Assembly: GCA_030160035.1 (NCBI GenBank)
Contig: BSNO01000001.1
Coordinates: 1,426,001-1,490,000, forward strand
Direction: 5' to 3'
DNA from: Rhizobium albus
GTDB lineage: Bacteria > Pseudomonadota > Alphaproteobacteria > Rhizobiales > Rhizobiaceae
DNA length: 64,000 nucleotides
Position numbers and translations under genes: made by a program. The notes below the pieces were generated by a model. That model ran no database searches. It saw only the letters and a list, made by a program, of their open reading frames with translations, and was not told the origin of the DNA. Shown here piece by piece: positions 18,549-28,600 of this stretch (position 1 is its first letter; the number at the start of each line of letters is the position of its first letter).

Positions 18549-19394
18549 ATGTCACAGGACACGAATGAAGCCGCCGTGCGCCGCTTTCGAACGCTCTTCA
18601 TCTCCGATGTGCATCTTGGTTCGAAGTCGGCCAAGGCGGATCATCTCATCGACTTCCTCCGGTATCACGAGGCCGAGACGATCGTTCTGATCGGCGATAT
18701 CGTCGATGGGTGGCGGCTGAAGCGCAGCTGGTACTGGCCGCAGGATGCCAACGACGTGGTGCAGAAGCTGTTGCGCAAGGCGCGCAAGGGCACGCGCATC
18801 ATCTACATTCCCGGCAATCACGACGAGTTCCTGCGCGATTTTCCCGGCATTCATTTCGGCGGGATCGAGGTGAAGACCAACACGATCCACGAAGCGGCCG
18901 ACGGCAAGCGCTATCTCGTGCTGCATGGCGACGAGTTCGACGTGGTGGTGCGCCATGCCCGCTTCCTCGCCTATCTCGGCGACTGGGCCTATGACGCGGC
19001 GCTCGGCATCAACATCGTTCTGAACGTTCTGCGGCGCCGCATCGGCATGCCGTACTGGTCTTTCTCGGCCTGGGCGAAACACCGGGTGAAGCAGGCGGTG
19101 AATTTCATCGGCGAGTTTCAGAAGGTCGTGGCGGAAGAAGCCCGCCGCCACGAGGTGGATGGCGTGATCTGCGGCCATATCCACCATGCCGCGATCGAGG
19201 ACATGGACGGGATCACCTATATCAACAGCGGCGACTGGGTGGAGAGCTGCACGGCCATCGGCGAGACGCTCGACGGCGAGATGACCCTGCTCACCTGGCG
19301 CGTGCTGATGGCAGAACCTGCTCCCTCGACCACACCGCCTTTGCTTGCGCCACCGCTTGCCCCGGTCAAGCTGCGGGAAGTGGAGGCGGCTTGA
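18549..19394 (+). CDS. LpxH-like metallophosphoesterase (UDP-2,3-diacylglucosamine diphosphatase family)
   Basis: A 281-residue calcineurin-type phosphoesterase. All metal motifs are present: D20-V-H22 (FISDVHLG), G49-D50 (LIGDIVDGW), G89-NHD92 (IPGNHDEF), LHGDEFD, and CGHIHHAAIE near residue 208. Such proteins hydrolyse UDP-2,3-diacylglucosamine or related lipids, and this longer form with a C-terminal proline-rich tail is common in rhizobia, where the primary lipid A pyrophosphatase is usually LpxI. Whether this one serves lipid A is not settled. The ATG at 18549 follows a purine-rich site, and the gene is divergent from maeB. Confidence 0.85.
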   Translation: MSQDTNEAAVRRFRTLFISDVHLGSKSAKADHLIDFLRYHEAETIVLIGDIVDGWRLKRSWYWPQDANDVVQKLLRKARKGTRIIYIPGNHDEFLRDFPGIHFGGIEVKTNTIHEAADGKRYLVLHGDEFDVVVRHARFLAYLGDWAYDAALGINIVLNVLRRRIGMPYWSFSAWAKHRVKQAVNFIGEFQKVVAEEARRHEVDGVICGHIHHAAIEDMDGITYINSGDWVESCTAIGETLDGEMTLLTWRVLMAEPAPSTTPPLLAPPLAPVKLREVEAA

Positions 19395-19508
19395 GCGTTC
19401 GCGCAATTTCGTTTGCCGCTTGGCTCTGCCTGCGGGACTCGTGTAACGGTCGCGCCATCTGATGCGGTGGCTGGCGTTGCGCCGGCAGTCGCTGGCGAAA
19501 GGCGGGCG

Positions 19509-20690
19509 ATGCAGGGCGATACGGGCAATTCGGGGGCGGTGGAAAAAGCGCCGCCTGCTTTTGCGCTTCGCGCCGGGGTGGGCTTCTTCGGCACCTTTCT
19601 CGCCTTCGGGATCATGCTCCCGTATTTCCCTGTTTGGCTCGAATCCCTATCGCTCGAGGACTGGCAGATTGGGCTTTTGCTGTCTCTGCCGATGTTCGTC
19701 CGCATTCTCACGACGCCGCTGATTGCCGCCTATGCCGACCGCGCGGCCGACCGGGCGCATGTGCTGATCCTGACCGCATTCCTGTCGATCCTGGTGACGG
19801 CGCTGCTTTTCGTCGTGGATGGCTTCTGGATGCTGCTCATCGTCGTGCTGGCGCAAGCGATCGTGGTGGCGCCGCATGTGGTGATCATCGATTCGATCAC
19901 CATCACCGGCGTGCGGCGGTACCGGACGGATTATGCGCGCGTGCGGCTCTGGGGTTCTGTCGCCTTCGTCGTCGCCAATGTCATCGGTGGCTATGTGATT
20001 GCGCGGCAAGGGGCGGGCGCGGTCCTGCCGCTTCTGATCCTTGGCCAGATCACGACCTTCGGGGCAGCGCTGATGGTGCCGCGGGTCGGGCGGCCGCGTC
20101 GGCCTTCAGCGCTCGCAAGCGGCACTCAGGCCGGGCTGCTCGCCAACCGGCCGTTCGTGGTGATGCTGATCGGTGGGGCAACGATCCATGCCAGCCACGC
20201 GATGCTTTACGGGTTCTCGGCCATCTACTGGGGCCAGCTCGGCTATTCGGGCACGGTCATCGGCGCGCTCTGGGCGACGGGCGTTGTCGCGGAAGTGGCG
20301 CTGTTCCAGGTGTCGCGTCGGCTGATCGGCCATATCGACGTGACGCGGATCATCGTAGTCGGCGGGCTGATTGCCGCGCTGCGCTGGGCACTCTTCCCGA
20401 TCGATCTCGGCGCCGGCTGGTATTTCGCGATGCAGCTTCTGCACGCCGGCAGCTTCTCCGTCGTGTTCCTCGGCATGCAGCGGTTGATCGTGATGCATGT
20501 GGGCGAAGAGAAGGAAGCGGGTGCGCAGGGCCTGTTCTTCATGGCGAGCGGTGCGACCATGGCGACGGCGATGGTGCTGTCCGGTTATCTGTTTGACAGA
20601 TTCGGTGGAACCGCATTCGTGGCAATGGCGTTGTTGGCTCTAATGGGCATTGCGTGCCACCTCGCGGGCCGGTCAATGCAGCGTCCATAA
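19509..20690 (+). CDS. MFS transporter (3-phenylpropionate permease-like)
   Basis: A 393-residue major facilitator protein with about twelve membrane helices and the MFS_1_like motif set (FFGTFLAFGIMLPYFPVWLESLSL, then DYARVRLWGSVAFVV). This group contains HcaT and nucleoside-proton symporter relatives; substrates are rarely known. The ATG at 19509 is preferred: a GC-rich purine stretch precedes it and the earlier frame from 19413 would need a TTG start and adds an unconserved tail. It lies 114 bases downstream of the phosphoesterase gene and could be its own unit. Confidence 0.83.
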   Translation: MQGDTGNSGAVEKAPPAFALRAGVGFFGTFLAFGIMLPYFPVWLESLSLEDWQIGLLLSLPMFVRILTTPLIAAYADRAADRAHVLILTAFLSILVTALLFVVDGFWMLLIVVLAQAIVVAPHVVIIDSITITGVRRYRTDYARVRLWGSVAFVVANVIGGYVIARQGAGAVLPLLILGQITTFGAALMVPRVGRPRRPSALASGTQAGLLANRPFVVMLIGGATIHASHAMLYGFSAIYWGQLGYSGTVIGALWATGVVAEVALFQVSRRLIGHIDVTRIIVVGGLIAALRWALFPIDLGAGWYFAMQLLHAGSFSVVFLGMQRLIVMHVGEEKEAGAQGLFFMASGATMATAMVLSGYLFDRFGGTAFVAMALLALMGIACHLAGRSMQRP

Positions 20691-20811
20691 GCTCTTGCAG
20701 ATGCAGGCGGGCAACGCCGGTTTCAAAAAAGACATGAAGGCTGTTCAAACGCCCGTGACCCGGTGTCATGTGCGCGTGACAGTGGAGAATTGAGCGGATA
20801 AGGCTTCGCGA

Positions 20812-22026
20812 ATGGAAGATGCTATCGTCAATCCCGGACATGCTGATCATGCAGCCCCGCGCAGTTCTGCGCGCGGCGCGGATACCAGCATCATGGGCAA
20901 GGCGCGCCTCGACATTCGCGACGAGGCGGATGGTACCGTGCGGCTGGCGATGTCCGACGACTGGCGCCACCATGGGGTAAAGGAGGTTAACGCCGCCTTA
21001 ACCGACTTCCAGACCAGCACAGATGCGCGCGCCGTGATTGTCGACATGAGTGCGGTGACGCAGATGGACACGGCCGGCGCCTGGCTGGTGCGGCGCCTGC
21101 AGGCGCAGATGCGTGCCAAGCGCATCGGTTTTTCGGTGGAGGGCGCCGACGAGACCGAAAAGGCGCTTCTCGTCGCCGTGCCGGAAGAGCTGCATGACGG
21201 CCGGACGCCAAAGAAGGAAAAGCCGCTTTTCGAGCGCTTCTTCGAGCCGACCGGCAAGGTCGTCTACGCGGTCTATGACGACATCGTCGCATCCCTGTTC
21301 ATTCTCGGCTCGGCCGTGCGCGGCGCGCAGGAGAAGCTTGAGAAGAACGCGCGCGTTTCGCCGGCGGCGATCGTATCGCAGATCGACCATATGGGCGTAC
21401 GCGCCGTTCCGATCATCGCGCTGATGTCGTTCCTGATCGGCGCGATCATCGCGCAGCAGGGTGCGTTCCAGCTGCGTTATTTCGGTGCGGAGCTGTTCGT
21501 GGTCGACCTCGTCGGCATTCTGCAGCTGCGCGAGATCGGCGTGCTGTTGACCGCGATCATGATCGCCGGCCGCTCCGGCAGCGCCATCACGGCCGAAATC
21601 GGCTCGATGAAGATGCGCGAAGAGGTCGACGCGCTGAAGGTGATGGGCCTCAACCCGATCGGCGTGTTGATCTTCCCAAGGCTCGTGGCGCTGACGATCG
21701 CGCTGCCGCTTCTGACGGTGATCGCCAACTTCTCGGCCCTGTTCGGCGCGGGCGTCGTCGCCTGGAGCTATTCGGGGATCACGCCTGACACGTTCCTTGC
21801 GCGTCTGCAGGAGGCGGCTGACGTATCGACGCTGATCGCCGGCATGATCAAGGCACCGTTCATGGCGCTGATCATCGGCATCGTCGCTTCGGTGGAAGGC
21901 ATGAAGGTCGGCGGCAGCGCCGAATCGCTTGGCCGGCACGTCACCGCTTCGGTCGTGAAGGCGATCTTCGTCGTCATCCTGGTCGATGGCCTCTTCGCCA
22001 TTTTCTACGCCGCAATCGATTTCTGA
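20812..22026 (+). CDS. mlaE: MlaE-type ABC transporter permease fused to a STAS domain
   Basis: A 404-residue protein. Residues about 30-120 form a STAS domain (ARLDIRDEADGTVRLAM, then VIVDMSAVTQMDTAGAWLV), and residues about 150-404 are the MlaE/YrbE permease with five helices (REIGVLLTAIMIAGRSGSAITAEIGSMK, PRLVALTIALPLL). In E. coli the STAS protein is a separate subunit, MlaB; here it is fused, which is common in alphaproteobacteria. It is the first gene of a four-gene lipid-transport operon with nine bases to the ATPase gene. ATG at 20812; a second ATG at 20893 is possible. A CtrA-like box lies inside the coding region (20987-21001). Confidence 0.9.
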   Translation: MEDAIVNPGHADHAAPRSSARGADTSIMGKARLDIRDEADGTVRLAMSDDWRHHGVKEVNAALTDFQTSTDARAVIVDMSAVTQMDTAGAWLVRRLQAQMRAKRIGFSVEGADETEKALLVAVPEELHDGRTPKKEKPLFERFFEPTGKVVYAVYDDIVASLFILGSAVRGAQEKLEKNARVSPAAIVSQIDHMGVRAVPIIALMSFLIGAIIAQQGAFQLRYFGAELFVVDLVGILQLREIGVLLTAIMIAGRSGSAITAEIGSMKMREEVDALKVMGLNPIGVLIFPRLVALTIALPLLTVIANFSALFGAGVVAWSYSGITPDTFLARLQEAADVSTLIAGMIKAPFMALIIGIVASVEGMKVGGSAESLGRHVTASVVKAIFVVILVDGLFAIFYAAIDF

Positions 22027-22035
22027 GGAGCCTCG

Positions 22036-22890
22036 ATGTCCGACACGACAGACATGCAGGCGAAGGATGCGAACGGGGCGAGCCGCAAGACGGTGTTGTC
22101 CGTGCGTGGCGTGAATGTTTCCTTCGGCAGCAACACGGTGCTGAAGGATCTCGATCTCGATGTCTATCGCGGTGAGATCCTGGGCTTCATCGGGCCTTCG
22201 GGCACGGGCAAGTCGGTGCTCATGCGCACCGTGCTGAAGCTTTTGCCGCGCCAGAGCGGCAAGGTCTGGATCCTCGGGCACGATTACGAGAACGTGTCGG
22301 ACGCCGAACGCATGGCGCTCGACATGCGGCTCGGCGTGCTGTTCCAGCAGGGTGCGCTGTTTTCTTCGCTGACGGTGCGCGAGAACATCCAGGTGCCGAT
22401 GCGGGAATATCTCGATCTGCCGCAATCGCTGATGGACGAACTCACCATGCTCAAGATCGAGATGGTGGGCCTCGCGCCGCAGGCGGCGGACCGGTATCCG
22501 TCGGAGCTTTCGGGCGGGATGATCAAGCGCGCGGCGTTGGCGCGGGCTTTGGCGCTCGATCCGGATCTGGTCTTTCTGGACGAGCCGACATCGGGCCTCG
22601 ACCCGATCGGTGCGGCGGAATTCGACGAACTGATCGCGCGCCTGCGCGATACGCTGGGTCTGACCGTCTATATGGTGACCCACGACCTCGACAGCCTGTT
22701 TTCCGTGTGTGACCGCATTGCGGTGCTGGGGGACAAGAAGGTCAAGGCGCAGGGCACGATCGAAGAGATGCTGGCCTTCGACGACGAATGGATCCAGTCC
22801 TATTTCCACGGCAAGCGGGCGCGCTCGATCGTCCGCAAAGACGGACAGCCGAACCGAGCCGGCGCCGATGCCGGAACGATGAACGGATAG
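22036..22890 (+). CDS. mlaF: MlaF-type ABC transporter ATP-binding protein
   Basis: A 284-residue ATPase that powers phospholipid movement between inner and outer membranes. Walker A is G53-PSGTGKS60, the signature is ELSGGMIKRAALARAL, Walker B is DLVFLDEPTSGLDP, followed by the switch histidine in VTHDLDSLF. The start ATG lies nine bases after mlaE and the stop seven bases before the MCE gene, so this is a tight operon. The protein matches the MlaF/Ttg2A group of ATPases, which includes a short C-terminal extension. Confidence 0.92.
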   Translation: MSDTTDMQAKDANGASRKTVLSVRGVNVSFGSNTVLKDLDLDVYRGEILGFIGPSGTGKSVLMRTVLKLLPRQSGKVWILGHDYENVSDAERMALDMRLGVLFQQGALFSSLTVRENIQVPMREYLDLPQSLMDELTMLKIEMVGLAPQAADRYPSELSGGMIKRAALARALALDPDLVFLDEPTSGLDPIGAAEFDELIARLRDTLGLTVYMVTHDLDSLFSVCDRIAVLGDKKVKAQGTIEEMLAFDDEWIQSYFHGKRARSIVRKDGQPNRAGADAGTMNG

Positions 22891-22897
22891 AAGCAGT

Positions 22898-24586
22898 ATG
22901 GAAACAAGAGCCAACTACGCCATTGTCGGCCTGTTCACGGTCCTCGTGCTCGTCGCCTCCTTCGGATTCGTCTACTGGATGACGAATTACGGCAACCAGA
23001 GCCAGATGGCGCCGCTGAACGTGCGCATTCCAGGCTCGGCCAACGGCCTGAGCGTGGGATCGCCGGTGCGATTCAACGGCATCTCGGTCGGCTCCGTGCG
23101 CGGGCTGACGATCGACGAGAACGACGCAAGCTTCGTCGTGGCGCGGACCGATGTGCGCGCCGATGCGCCCGTGACGGAAGCGACCCAGGCCATTCTGGAG
23201 ATCCAGGGCCTGACGGGCGCTGCCTATATCGAGCTGAGCGCGGGACAGGCGCCGGGACAGCAGAACATTCTGCTCGAGGCGATGGAAAGCGGCGTGCCGG
23301 CGCAATTGACGGCCGATCCTTCCAGCGTGACCAATCTGCTGTCGACGGCCGACCAGATCCTGACGCGTGCGAATGACGTGGTGGAAGAAATCGAAGGCTT
23401 TGTCGTCGATGCGCGCGGGCCGCTGACCAACACGCTGCGCAACACCGAGACCTTTTCGCGCGCACTGACCGACAATGCCGACAATATCGACCAGTTCCTG
23501 CAGAGCGTCGGCGCTCTTTCCTCCACGTTCGAAGGGCTTTCCGGCCGTCTGGACACGACGATGGCTGCCGCCGAGCAGCTGATGACCTCGATCGACGGCC
23601 AGAAGATCGATTCCATTCTCACCAATGTCGACACCGTGACCGCCAATCTGTCGGTCGCGTCCGGCGACGTTACGGAAGTGGTGGCGAGTTTCCGCGACAC
23701 GGCCGCGACCTTCGAGACCTTTGCTACGACCGCCGGCGCCTCGATCGAACGCGTCGACCAGATCGTCGGCAATGTCGACCAGATCATCGCCAGCGTCGAT
23801 GCGGCCCAAGTGGGCCTCTTCGTTGACAACATCTCGGCTGCGAGCGCCGACGCCCGTGCGGCGATCGAGAACACGGCGCAGATCACCGAGCGCTTCAATG
23901 CGCGGGGCGAGGATGTCGACCGTTTCATCAGCGACGTGACGGAGATGGCAGACCGGCTGAACGCGGTTTCGACCCGCGTCGACAGCGTGGTGGCCAAGGT
24001 GGATACGGCGCTTGGCGAGGGAGATGTGCGCAACCTGCTGGCCGATGTGCAGCAGGCCGTACAGTCGTTCACCGCCGTTGCCTCGGCGATCGATTCCACG
24101 CAGGTGAACCAGGCGCTGACCGACATTGCGTCGGCCAGCGACAGCGTGCGCCAGGCAGCCGAGGACACGCGGCGCGTGACCGGCAGCTTCGCCGCGCGCG
24201 AGGATGATATCGACGCCTTCATCTCCGATGTGACCCAGATGGCGGACCGGCTGAATGCCGCTTCCGTGCGAGTCGACGGCGTGCTCGCCAAGGTCGATGG
24301 CTTCCTGGGCGAGGGCGATGCCTCCAACCTGTTGGCCGAAGCGGAAGCGGCGATCGCCTCGTTCCGAAGCGTCGCCGACAACATCAATGGACGCGTCGGG
24401 CCGATTGCGGAGAATTTGGAGCGCTTCTCCAACAGCGGCCTGCGTGATGTGGAATCCCTGATCGTGGAGACCCGCCGTTCGATCAATCGGATCGAGCGGA
24501 GTATCTCCTCCATCGAGCGCAACCCGCAGCGTCTGCTGTTCGGTGGCGACGACGTGCAGCAATTCGACGGCCGGGTGCGCCGCTGA
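22898..24586 (+). CDS. MlaD-like MCE domain protein with extended coiled-coil tail
   Basis: A 562-residue periplasmic substrate-binding subunit of the lipid transporter. One N-terminal membrane helix (residues about 8-29) is followed by an MCE domain (residues about 38-115, PGSANGLSVGSPVRFNGISVGSVRGL) and then by more than 400 residues of helical, Ser/Thr/Ala-rich sequence. That tail contains an imperfect duplication with a 98-residue period, roughly residues 328-425 and 426-523 (ISDVTEMADRLNA and ISDVTQMADRLNA mark the two units). E. coli MlaD is about 180 residues, so this is the long PqiB-like or mycobacterial-like form with a single MCE domain. It lies seven bases after mlaF. Confidence 0.88.
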   Translation: METRANYAIVGLFTVLVLVASFGFVYWMTNYGNQSQMAPLNVRIPGSANGLSVGSPVRFNGISVGSVRGLTIDENDASFVVARTDVRADAPVTEATQAILEIQGLTGAAYIELSAGQAPGQQNILLEAMESGVPAQLTADPSSVTNLLSTADQILTRANDVVEEIEGFVVDARGPLTNTLRNTETFSRALTDNADNIDQFLQSVGALSSTFEGLSGRLDTTMAAAEQLMTSIDGQKIDSILTNVDTVTANLSVASGDVTEVVASFRDTAATFETFATTAGASIERVDQIVGNVDQIIASVDAAQVGLFVDNISAASADARAAIENTAQITERFNARGEDVDRFISDVTEMADRLNAVSTRVDSVVAKVDTALGEGDVRNLLADVQQAVQSFTAVASAIDSTQVNQALTDIASASDSVRQAAEDTRRVTGSFAAREDDIDAFISDVTQMADRLNAASVRVDGVLAKVDGFLGEGDASNLLAEAEAAIASFRSVADNINGRVGPIAENLERFSNSGLRDVESLIVETRRSINRIERSISSIERNPQRLLFGGDDVQQFDGRVRR

Positions 24587-24704
24587 TGCGAAACGGACAG
24601 CAAGATCGGCGAGGGGAACGCGCCTGCGTCACCCTCGGACACTCCCTTTTTCCGGCGGCCACCGCGTGCGGCGCCGACTGCCTTTTGATGAAAGGATTTC
24701 TCGT

Positions 24705-25298
24705 TTGCTGAAGCGTTTCCTGTCGATCATCGCCGTTGCGGCAGCGCTTTCGGGCTGCGCCGGCCTTCCCGGTTTCTCCACGCCGAACGACACGTTCGCC
24801 CTGACCTCGCCACCTCCCGCGCCAGCCGTGCCGGCGGCGCAGCGCCGCCAGCTGCTTATTCAAGAGCCGAGCGCGCTGAAGCTGCTCGACAGCGAGCAGA
24901 TCGTCGTTCGCGTTTCGGATTCGGAGGTGCAGTACCTCACCAATTCGCAGTGGAACGACCGCCTGCCGCGGATCGTGGAATCGAAGCTCGTCGAGGCCTT
25001 CGAAAACACCGGTCAGCTCGGCGGCGTCGGTCGCTCGGGCGACGGGCTGGCGATCGATTTCCAGCTCCTGACCAACATCCGCAGTTTCGAAGTGGTGGCC
25101 TATGGTTCACCGCGCGCGAATGTTGAGCTCTCGTTGCGCCTGATCAACGACCGCGATGGCACCGTCATCGCCCAGCGCGTCTTTACCGGCAGCGCCCCAG
25201 TCGCCGGCACGGGCAACGAGACCTATGTTCGCTCGCTCGACGCGGCCTTCAACTCGATCGTGCCCGAGATCATCGCCTGGACGATGCAGAGCATCTGA
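24705..25298 (+). CDS. ABC-type transport auxiliary lipoprotein (PqiC/YmbA-like)
   Basis: A 197-residue outer-membrane or periplasmic lipoprotein. The lipobox is L-S-G-C18 after a short hydrophobic signal. The mature part has the ABC-trans-aux fold typical of PqiC/YmbA (LDSEQIVVRVSDSEVQYLTNSQWNDRLPRIVESKLVEAF spans its first conserved block), a family encoded with MCE operons where it forms the outer-membrane end of the channel. The start is a TTG at 24705, with AAAGGA eight bases upstream and the signal peptide beginning exactly there; longer frames have no signal. It closes the Mla operon, 118 bases after the MCE gene, before a terminator. Confidence 0.87.
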   Translation: MLKRFLSIIAVAAALSGCAGLPGFSTPNDTFALTSPPPAPAVPAAQRRQLLIQEPSALKLLDSEQIVVRVSDSEVQYLTNSQWNDRLPRIVESKLVEAFENTGQLGGVGRSGDGLAIDFQLLTNIRSFEVVAYGSPRANVELSLRLINDRDGTVIAQRVFTGSAPVAGTGNETYVRSLDAAFNSIVPEIIAWTMQSI

Positions 25299-25327
25299 CC
25301 GACTGGAAACAGTACGACGTTTGAGAG

Positions 25328-25358
25328 ACCCCGCTGGCGATGCTGGCGGGGTTTCTTG
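25328..25358 (+). terminator. rho-independent terminator of the Mla operon
   Basis: The stem pairs ACCCCGC (25328-25334) with GCGGGGT (25346-25352) across an 11-base loop, followed by TTCTT on the plus strand, 30 bases after the lipoprotein stop. Confidence 0.75.
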
Positions 25359-25613
25359 TTGCGGGCAAACGGAGCTCAGGTGCTCGAGATCCTGTTGGTG
25401 TCGCCGATATATGACGTGAGCTTGACCGCAGGCACAGGCCATCGATGTTCGTGGATGCTTGAGCGCTGCAAGTCTCTCACCGGGTGTGAACAGAGCGAAG
25501 CGGTCGACGGGGCTGGAGCGGCTTAGCTCTGCTGGCTCAGAGGTCTGTGCTGAGGGCTTGGGACGCCACCCATCCGCATATTGCCAGCCGCGAACCGACT
25601 GAACTCCGGACAA
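25359..25613. other. 255-base interval between two facing terminators, nothing assigned
   Basis: The interval lies between the plus-strand terminator of the Mla operon and the minus-strand terminator of the GPR-like gene. It holds a 49-codon frame starting with GTG at 25380, but without a ribosome site or recognisable sequence. I see no tRNA-like structure and no clear promoter. It may be plain spacer. Confidence 0.3.
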
Positions 25614-25650
25614 GAAAAAACCGCCGCGAACCGTATAGCTCGCGGCGGTT
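25614..25650 (-). terminator. rho-independent terminator of the GPR-like gene
   Basis: An 11-base stem, AACCGCCGCGA at 25619-25629 pairing with TCGCGGCGGTT at 25640-25650, with a run of A on the plus strand at 25615-25620 that reads as a T tract on the minus strand. It ends transcription about 30 bases after the GPR-like stop. Confidence 0.85.
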
Positions 25651-25679
25651 ATGTTGGTTCTGGCCTCGGCCTTCGACGC

Positions 25680-28600
25680 TTATTTGAAGCGGCCGGCGGC
25701 GTGGGCGAGCATGGTGTAGACCTTGCCTGTGTCGGAGGTCAGGTAGGTCTGGGTCATCATGTTGTCGCGGTCGTTGCGCGAGACGTCGGCGAGCAGCTTC
25801 TCGAAATCAGTGACGTAACGATCGACGGCCGTGCGGAACTCCGGCTCGCGGGCATATTTGTCGCGGATGTTGTCGAAGGTCTGCTGGCCCTTCAGCGTGT
25901 AGAGCTTGCGAGTGAAGACGTCGCGTTCGCCGCGCTGGTAGCGGCGCCACAGTTCGACCGATGCTTCGTGGTCGATCGCGCGGGCGATGTCGATGGAGAG
26001 CGAGTTCAGCGATTCCACCACGTGGCGCGGATTGCGGCCATCGCGGACCGGGGCCTGCTGCGGTGCCGGAGCCGCTGCCTGCGGGCGGGCGGGCTGCTGC
26101 GGCGCAGGCGCATCGGTCTCGTCGAGCGAGGCGCCGCGCAGGAGGTCGCTCACCCATCCACCCTGACGGCTGGTCGAGCTCGTCGCGCCGGCATCACCGG
26201 CAAGGCTTGGACGAAGCGGCGCCGAGGCCCCTGGCATCTGCGGGCGCGGTGCGGCCTGGAAAGCCGATGGCGCGGGCGCCGGACTTGCCGCAGGCGTGGC
26301 GGCCGGTGCGGCAGGACGCTGGGCAGCAGGCTGCGGCGCTGGCTGAGCGGCGGGGGCTTGCGCGCGGGGCTGAGCAAGCGTCTGGGTCGCATCGTTGCGG
26401 CTCGATACGTCGAGCGCGCGATCCGACCGTTCGACGATGTGCGAGAGGTCCTTCAATGCCTGGATCTGCTCGGCGACGGCGCGGCGCATGGCGGCGGCGT
26501 TGCTGCGCGTTTCTTCCGGCAGGTCGAAGGCGCCGCGCTTCAGTTCCTCGCGGGTTGCTCCGAGCTCCTTGCGGATTTCGGACGAGGCACGGCGGATCTC
26601 GTCGGTGGCACCGGCGAAGCGTGCAACGGCCTCCTCGACGGCTTCGCGCGTCGCCTTGCGGACGAGTTCGGCGGTCGTGGCGGAGCGGCCTTCGGTTTCC
26701 TGCAGCAGGCGTGCGACTTCCTCGATGGAGCCGCCGAGGCCGGACTTCAGCTTGGAGGCCGTGCCGGTTGCCAGGCTGTCGGCGCGGGCGAAGGCCTTTT
26801 CGACGATGTCTTCCAGCGAGCGCATCGTGCCTTCGATCTGCTCGGAGCGTGACACGAGGCCAACCGACAGGCGCTCCAGCGCTTCGCGGCGCTCTTCGAG
26901 CGTGCTGGCGAGGTTCGATTGGGCGGCGCCCAAGAGATCGGAGGCAGAGGAGAGCACGCGGGAATGCTCGTCGAAGCGGTGCGCGATCTGGCCGACCTGC
27001 GAGAGCGTGCGCGACGAGATGCCATCGAGCTTCTCGACATTGTTTTCGAGAAGGCGCGTGGAGCTTGCAACGAGCGAGGCGGCCTTGTCGGCCGAACCGA
27101 CGAAGCTTTCCGTCGTCTGAGTCAGGCGGACATCCACCGAGCCGAGATTGTCGGCGGCGCGCTCGACCACTTCGGCGATCGCGGCATTGCTTTCGGAAAG
27201 GCGGTCGACGAGGGCGAGCACGTTGCCGCGCAGGCTGTCTTCCGCCGAAGCCACGGCGGCGAGCGTTTCAGAGGTGCGTGCCGACAGGGCCTGGATGAGC
27301 GCGTCGTTTTCGGTGCGCAGGCGGTCGCGGCCCTCGCGGGTCGCTTCGTCGACGCGGGCGGCGAATTCGGCGCCGGAGCGGGCGATTTCTTCAGCCGCGC
27401 CGCTGGTGGAACTTGCAAGCCGGTCGAAGAGCGGGCGGGCCTGCTCGTCGATGAGGCGGGACAGCTCGGCCGAGCGGCTGGCCAGCATCGAGTTGAGCTC
27501 GCGGGTGCGCTCGTCGAGCGTCTGGCGGATCGTCTCGTTGCGGACGGTGAGCGCCTTTTCGGTCTCGTCGAGCTTGCCGCCGATGAGATCGCTCTGCTCG
27601 GAGAGCTTTGCGGTCAGCGCTTCGGCCTGGGCGGTGAGGCGTGTCGTCAGGTCTTCCGACTGCTGGGTGAGAAGCGAGCCGGTGGTACGCATCGTGTCGG
27701 AGATCGCATCGGCCTTTTCGCCGAAGAGCGCACGCGAGCGATCGATGAGCGTGGTCATCTCCTCGACGCGTTCGGCAATCTCGTTGGTGCGGACATTGAG
27801 GCGCTCGTCGAGCTGGCGGGCGAATTCTTCGCTCTCGCGGCCGAGACGCTCGGCGAAGGCACCGGATACGCCCGACAGGGTCTCGCCGGCGCGGTTGGCT
27901 TCCGCATCGAGATCGCCGGTCGCCTGGGCAACGGCATCGCGCAGGCGGCTTGCCAGGCTGCCGGCCTTGGCTTCGATGGTGCGGGCCACGTTGTCGAGGC
28001 CCATTCCGAGCGCCGTGTCCATGGTCGAGAAGCGTTCCTCGATATGGGCGCCGCGGCTGTCGAGGGTTTCGGCAAGACGCTCGGCTGCGCCACCAGCCTT
28101 GATTTCGAAGGCTTCGGAATGGCGTGCGAGCGTCTCTTCCAGGTGGCGGGCGCTGTCGGCGAAGCCGGAAGAAATCGGCGCGCTGGCCTCTTCGATCGCC
28201 GAACGGAGGCGATCCGCACCCGACGTGATGGTCGCTTCCAGTTCGCCGGCGCGGGCGCCAAGCGCTGCGTCGATGGTGCCGAGACCGCCGGCCAACGCCG
28301 TGTCGATGGCATCGGCGCGGGCGGCAAGGGCGGTGCGGATGTCGTCGGAGGTGCGGTCGAGGCGCTCGTTGAAGCCGGTGGTGGCATCGAGCAGGCTCGT
28401 CTCGACGCGGGCAGCACCGCTTTCGATGGTGGCACCGATTTCAGATGCGCGGTCGCCGAAGGCGGTTTCGATGCGAGCCGCGCGGGTGTCGAGCACGGTG
28501 CGGATGTCGCTTTCGGTGCGCTCCAGGCGGTCGTTGAAGCCCGTCGTCGCATCGCGCAGGCTCGCCTCGACACGGGTCGCGCCGCTTTCGATGGTGGCGC

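Noticed and set aside
20812-21200. STAS-MlaE fusion as a novelty.
   Set aside because: The fusion is common in alphaproteobacterial Mla permeases.
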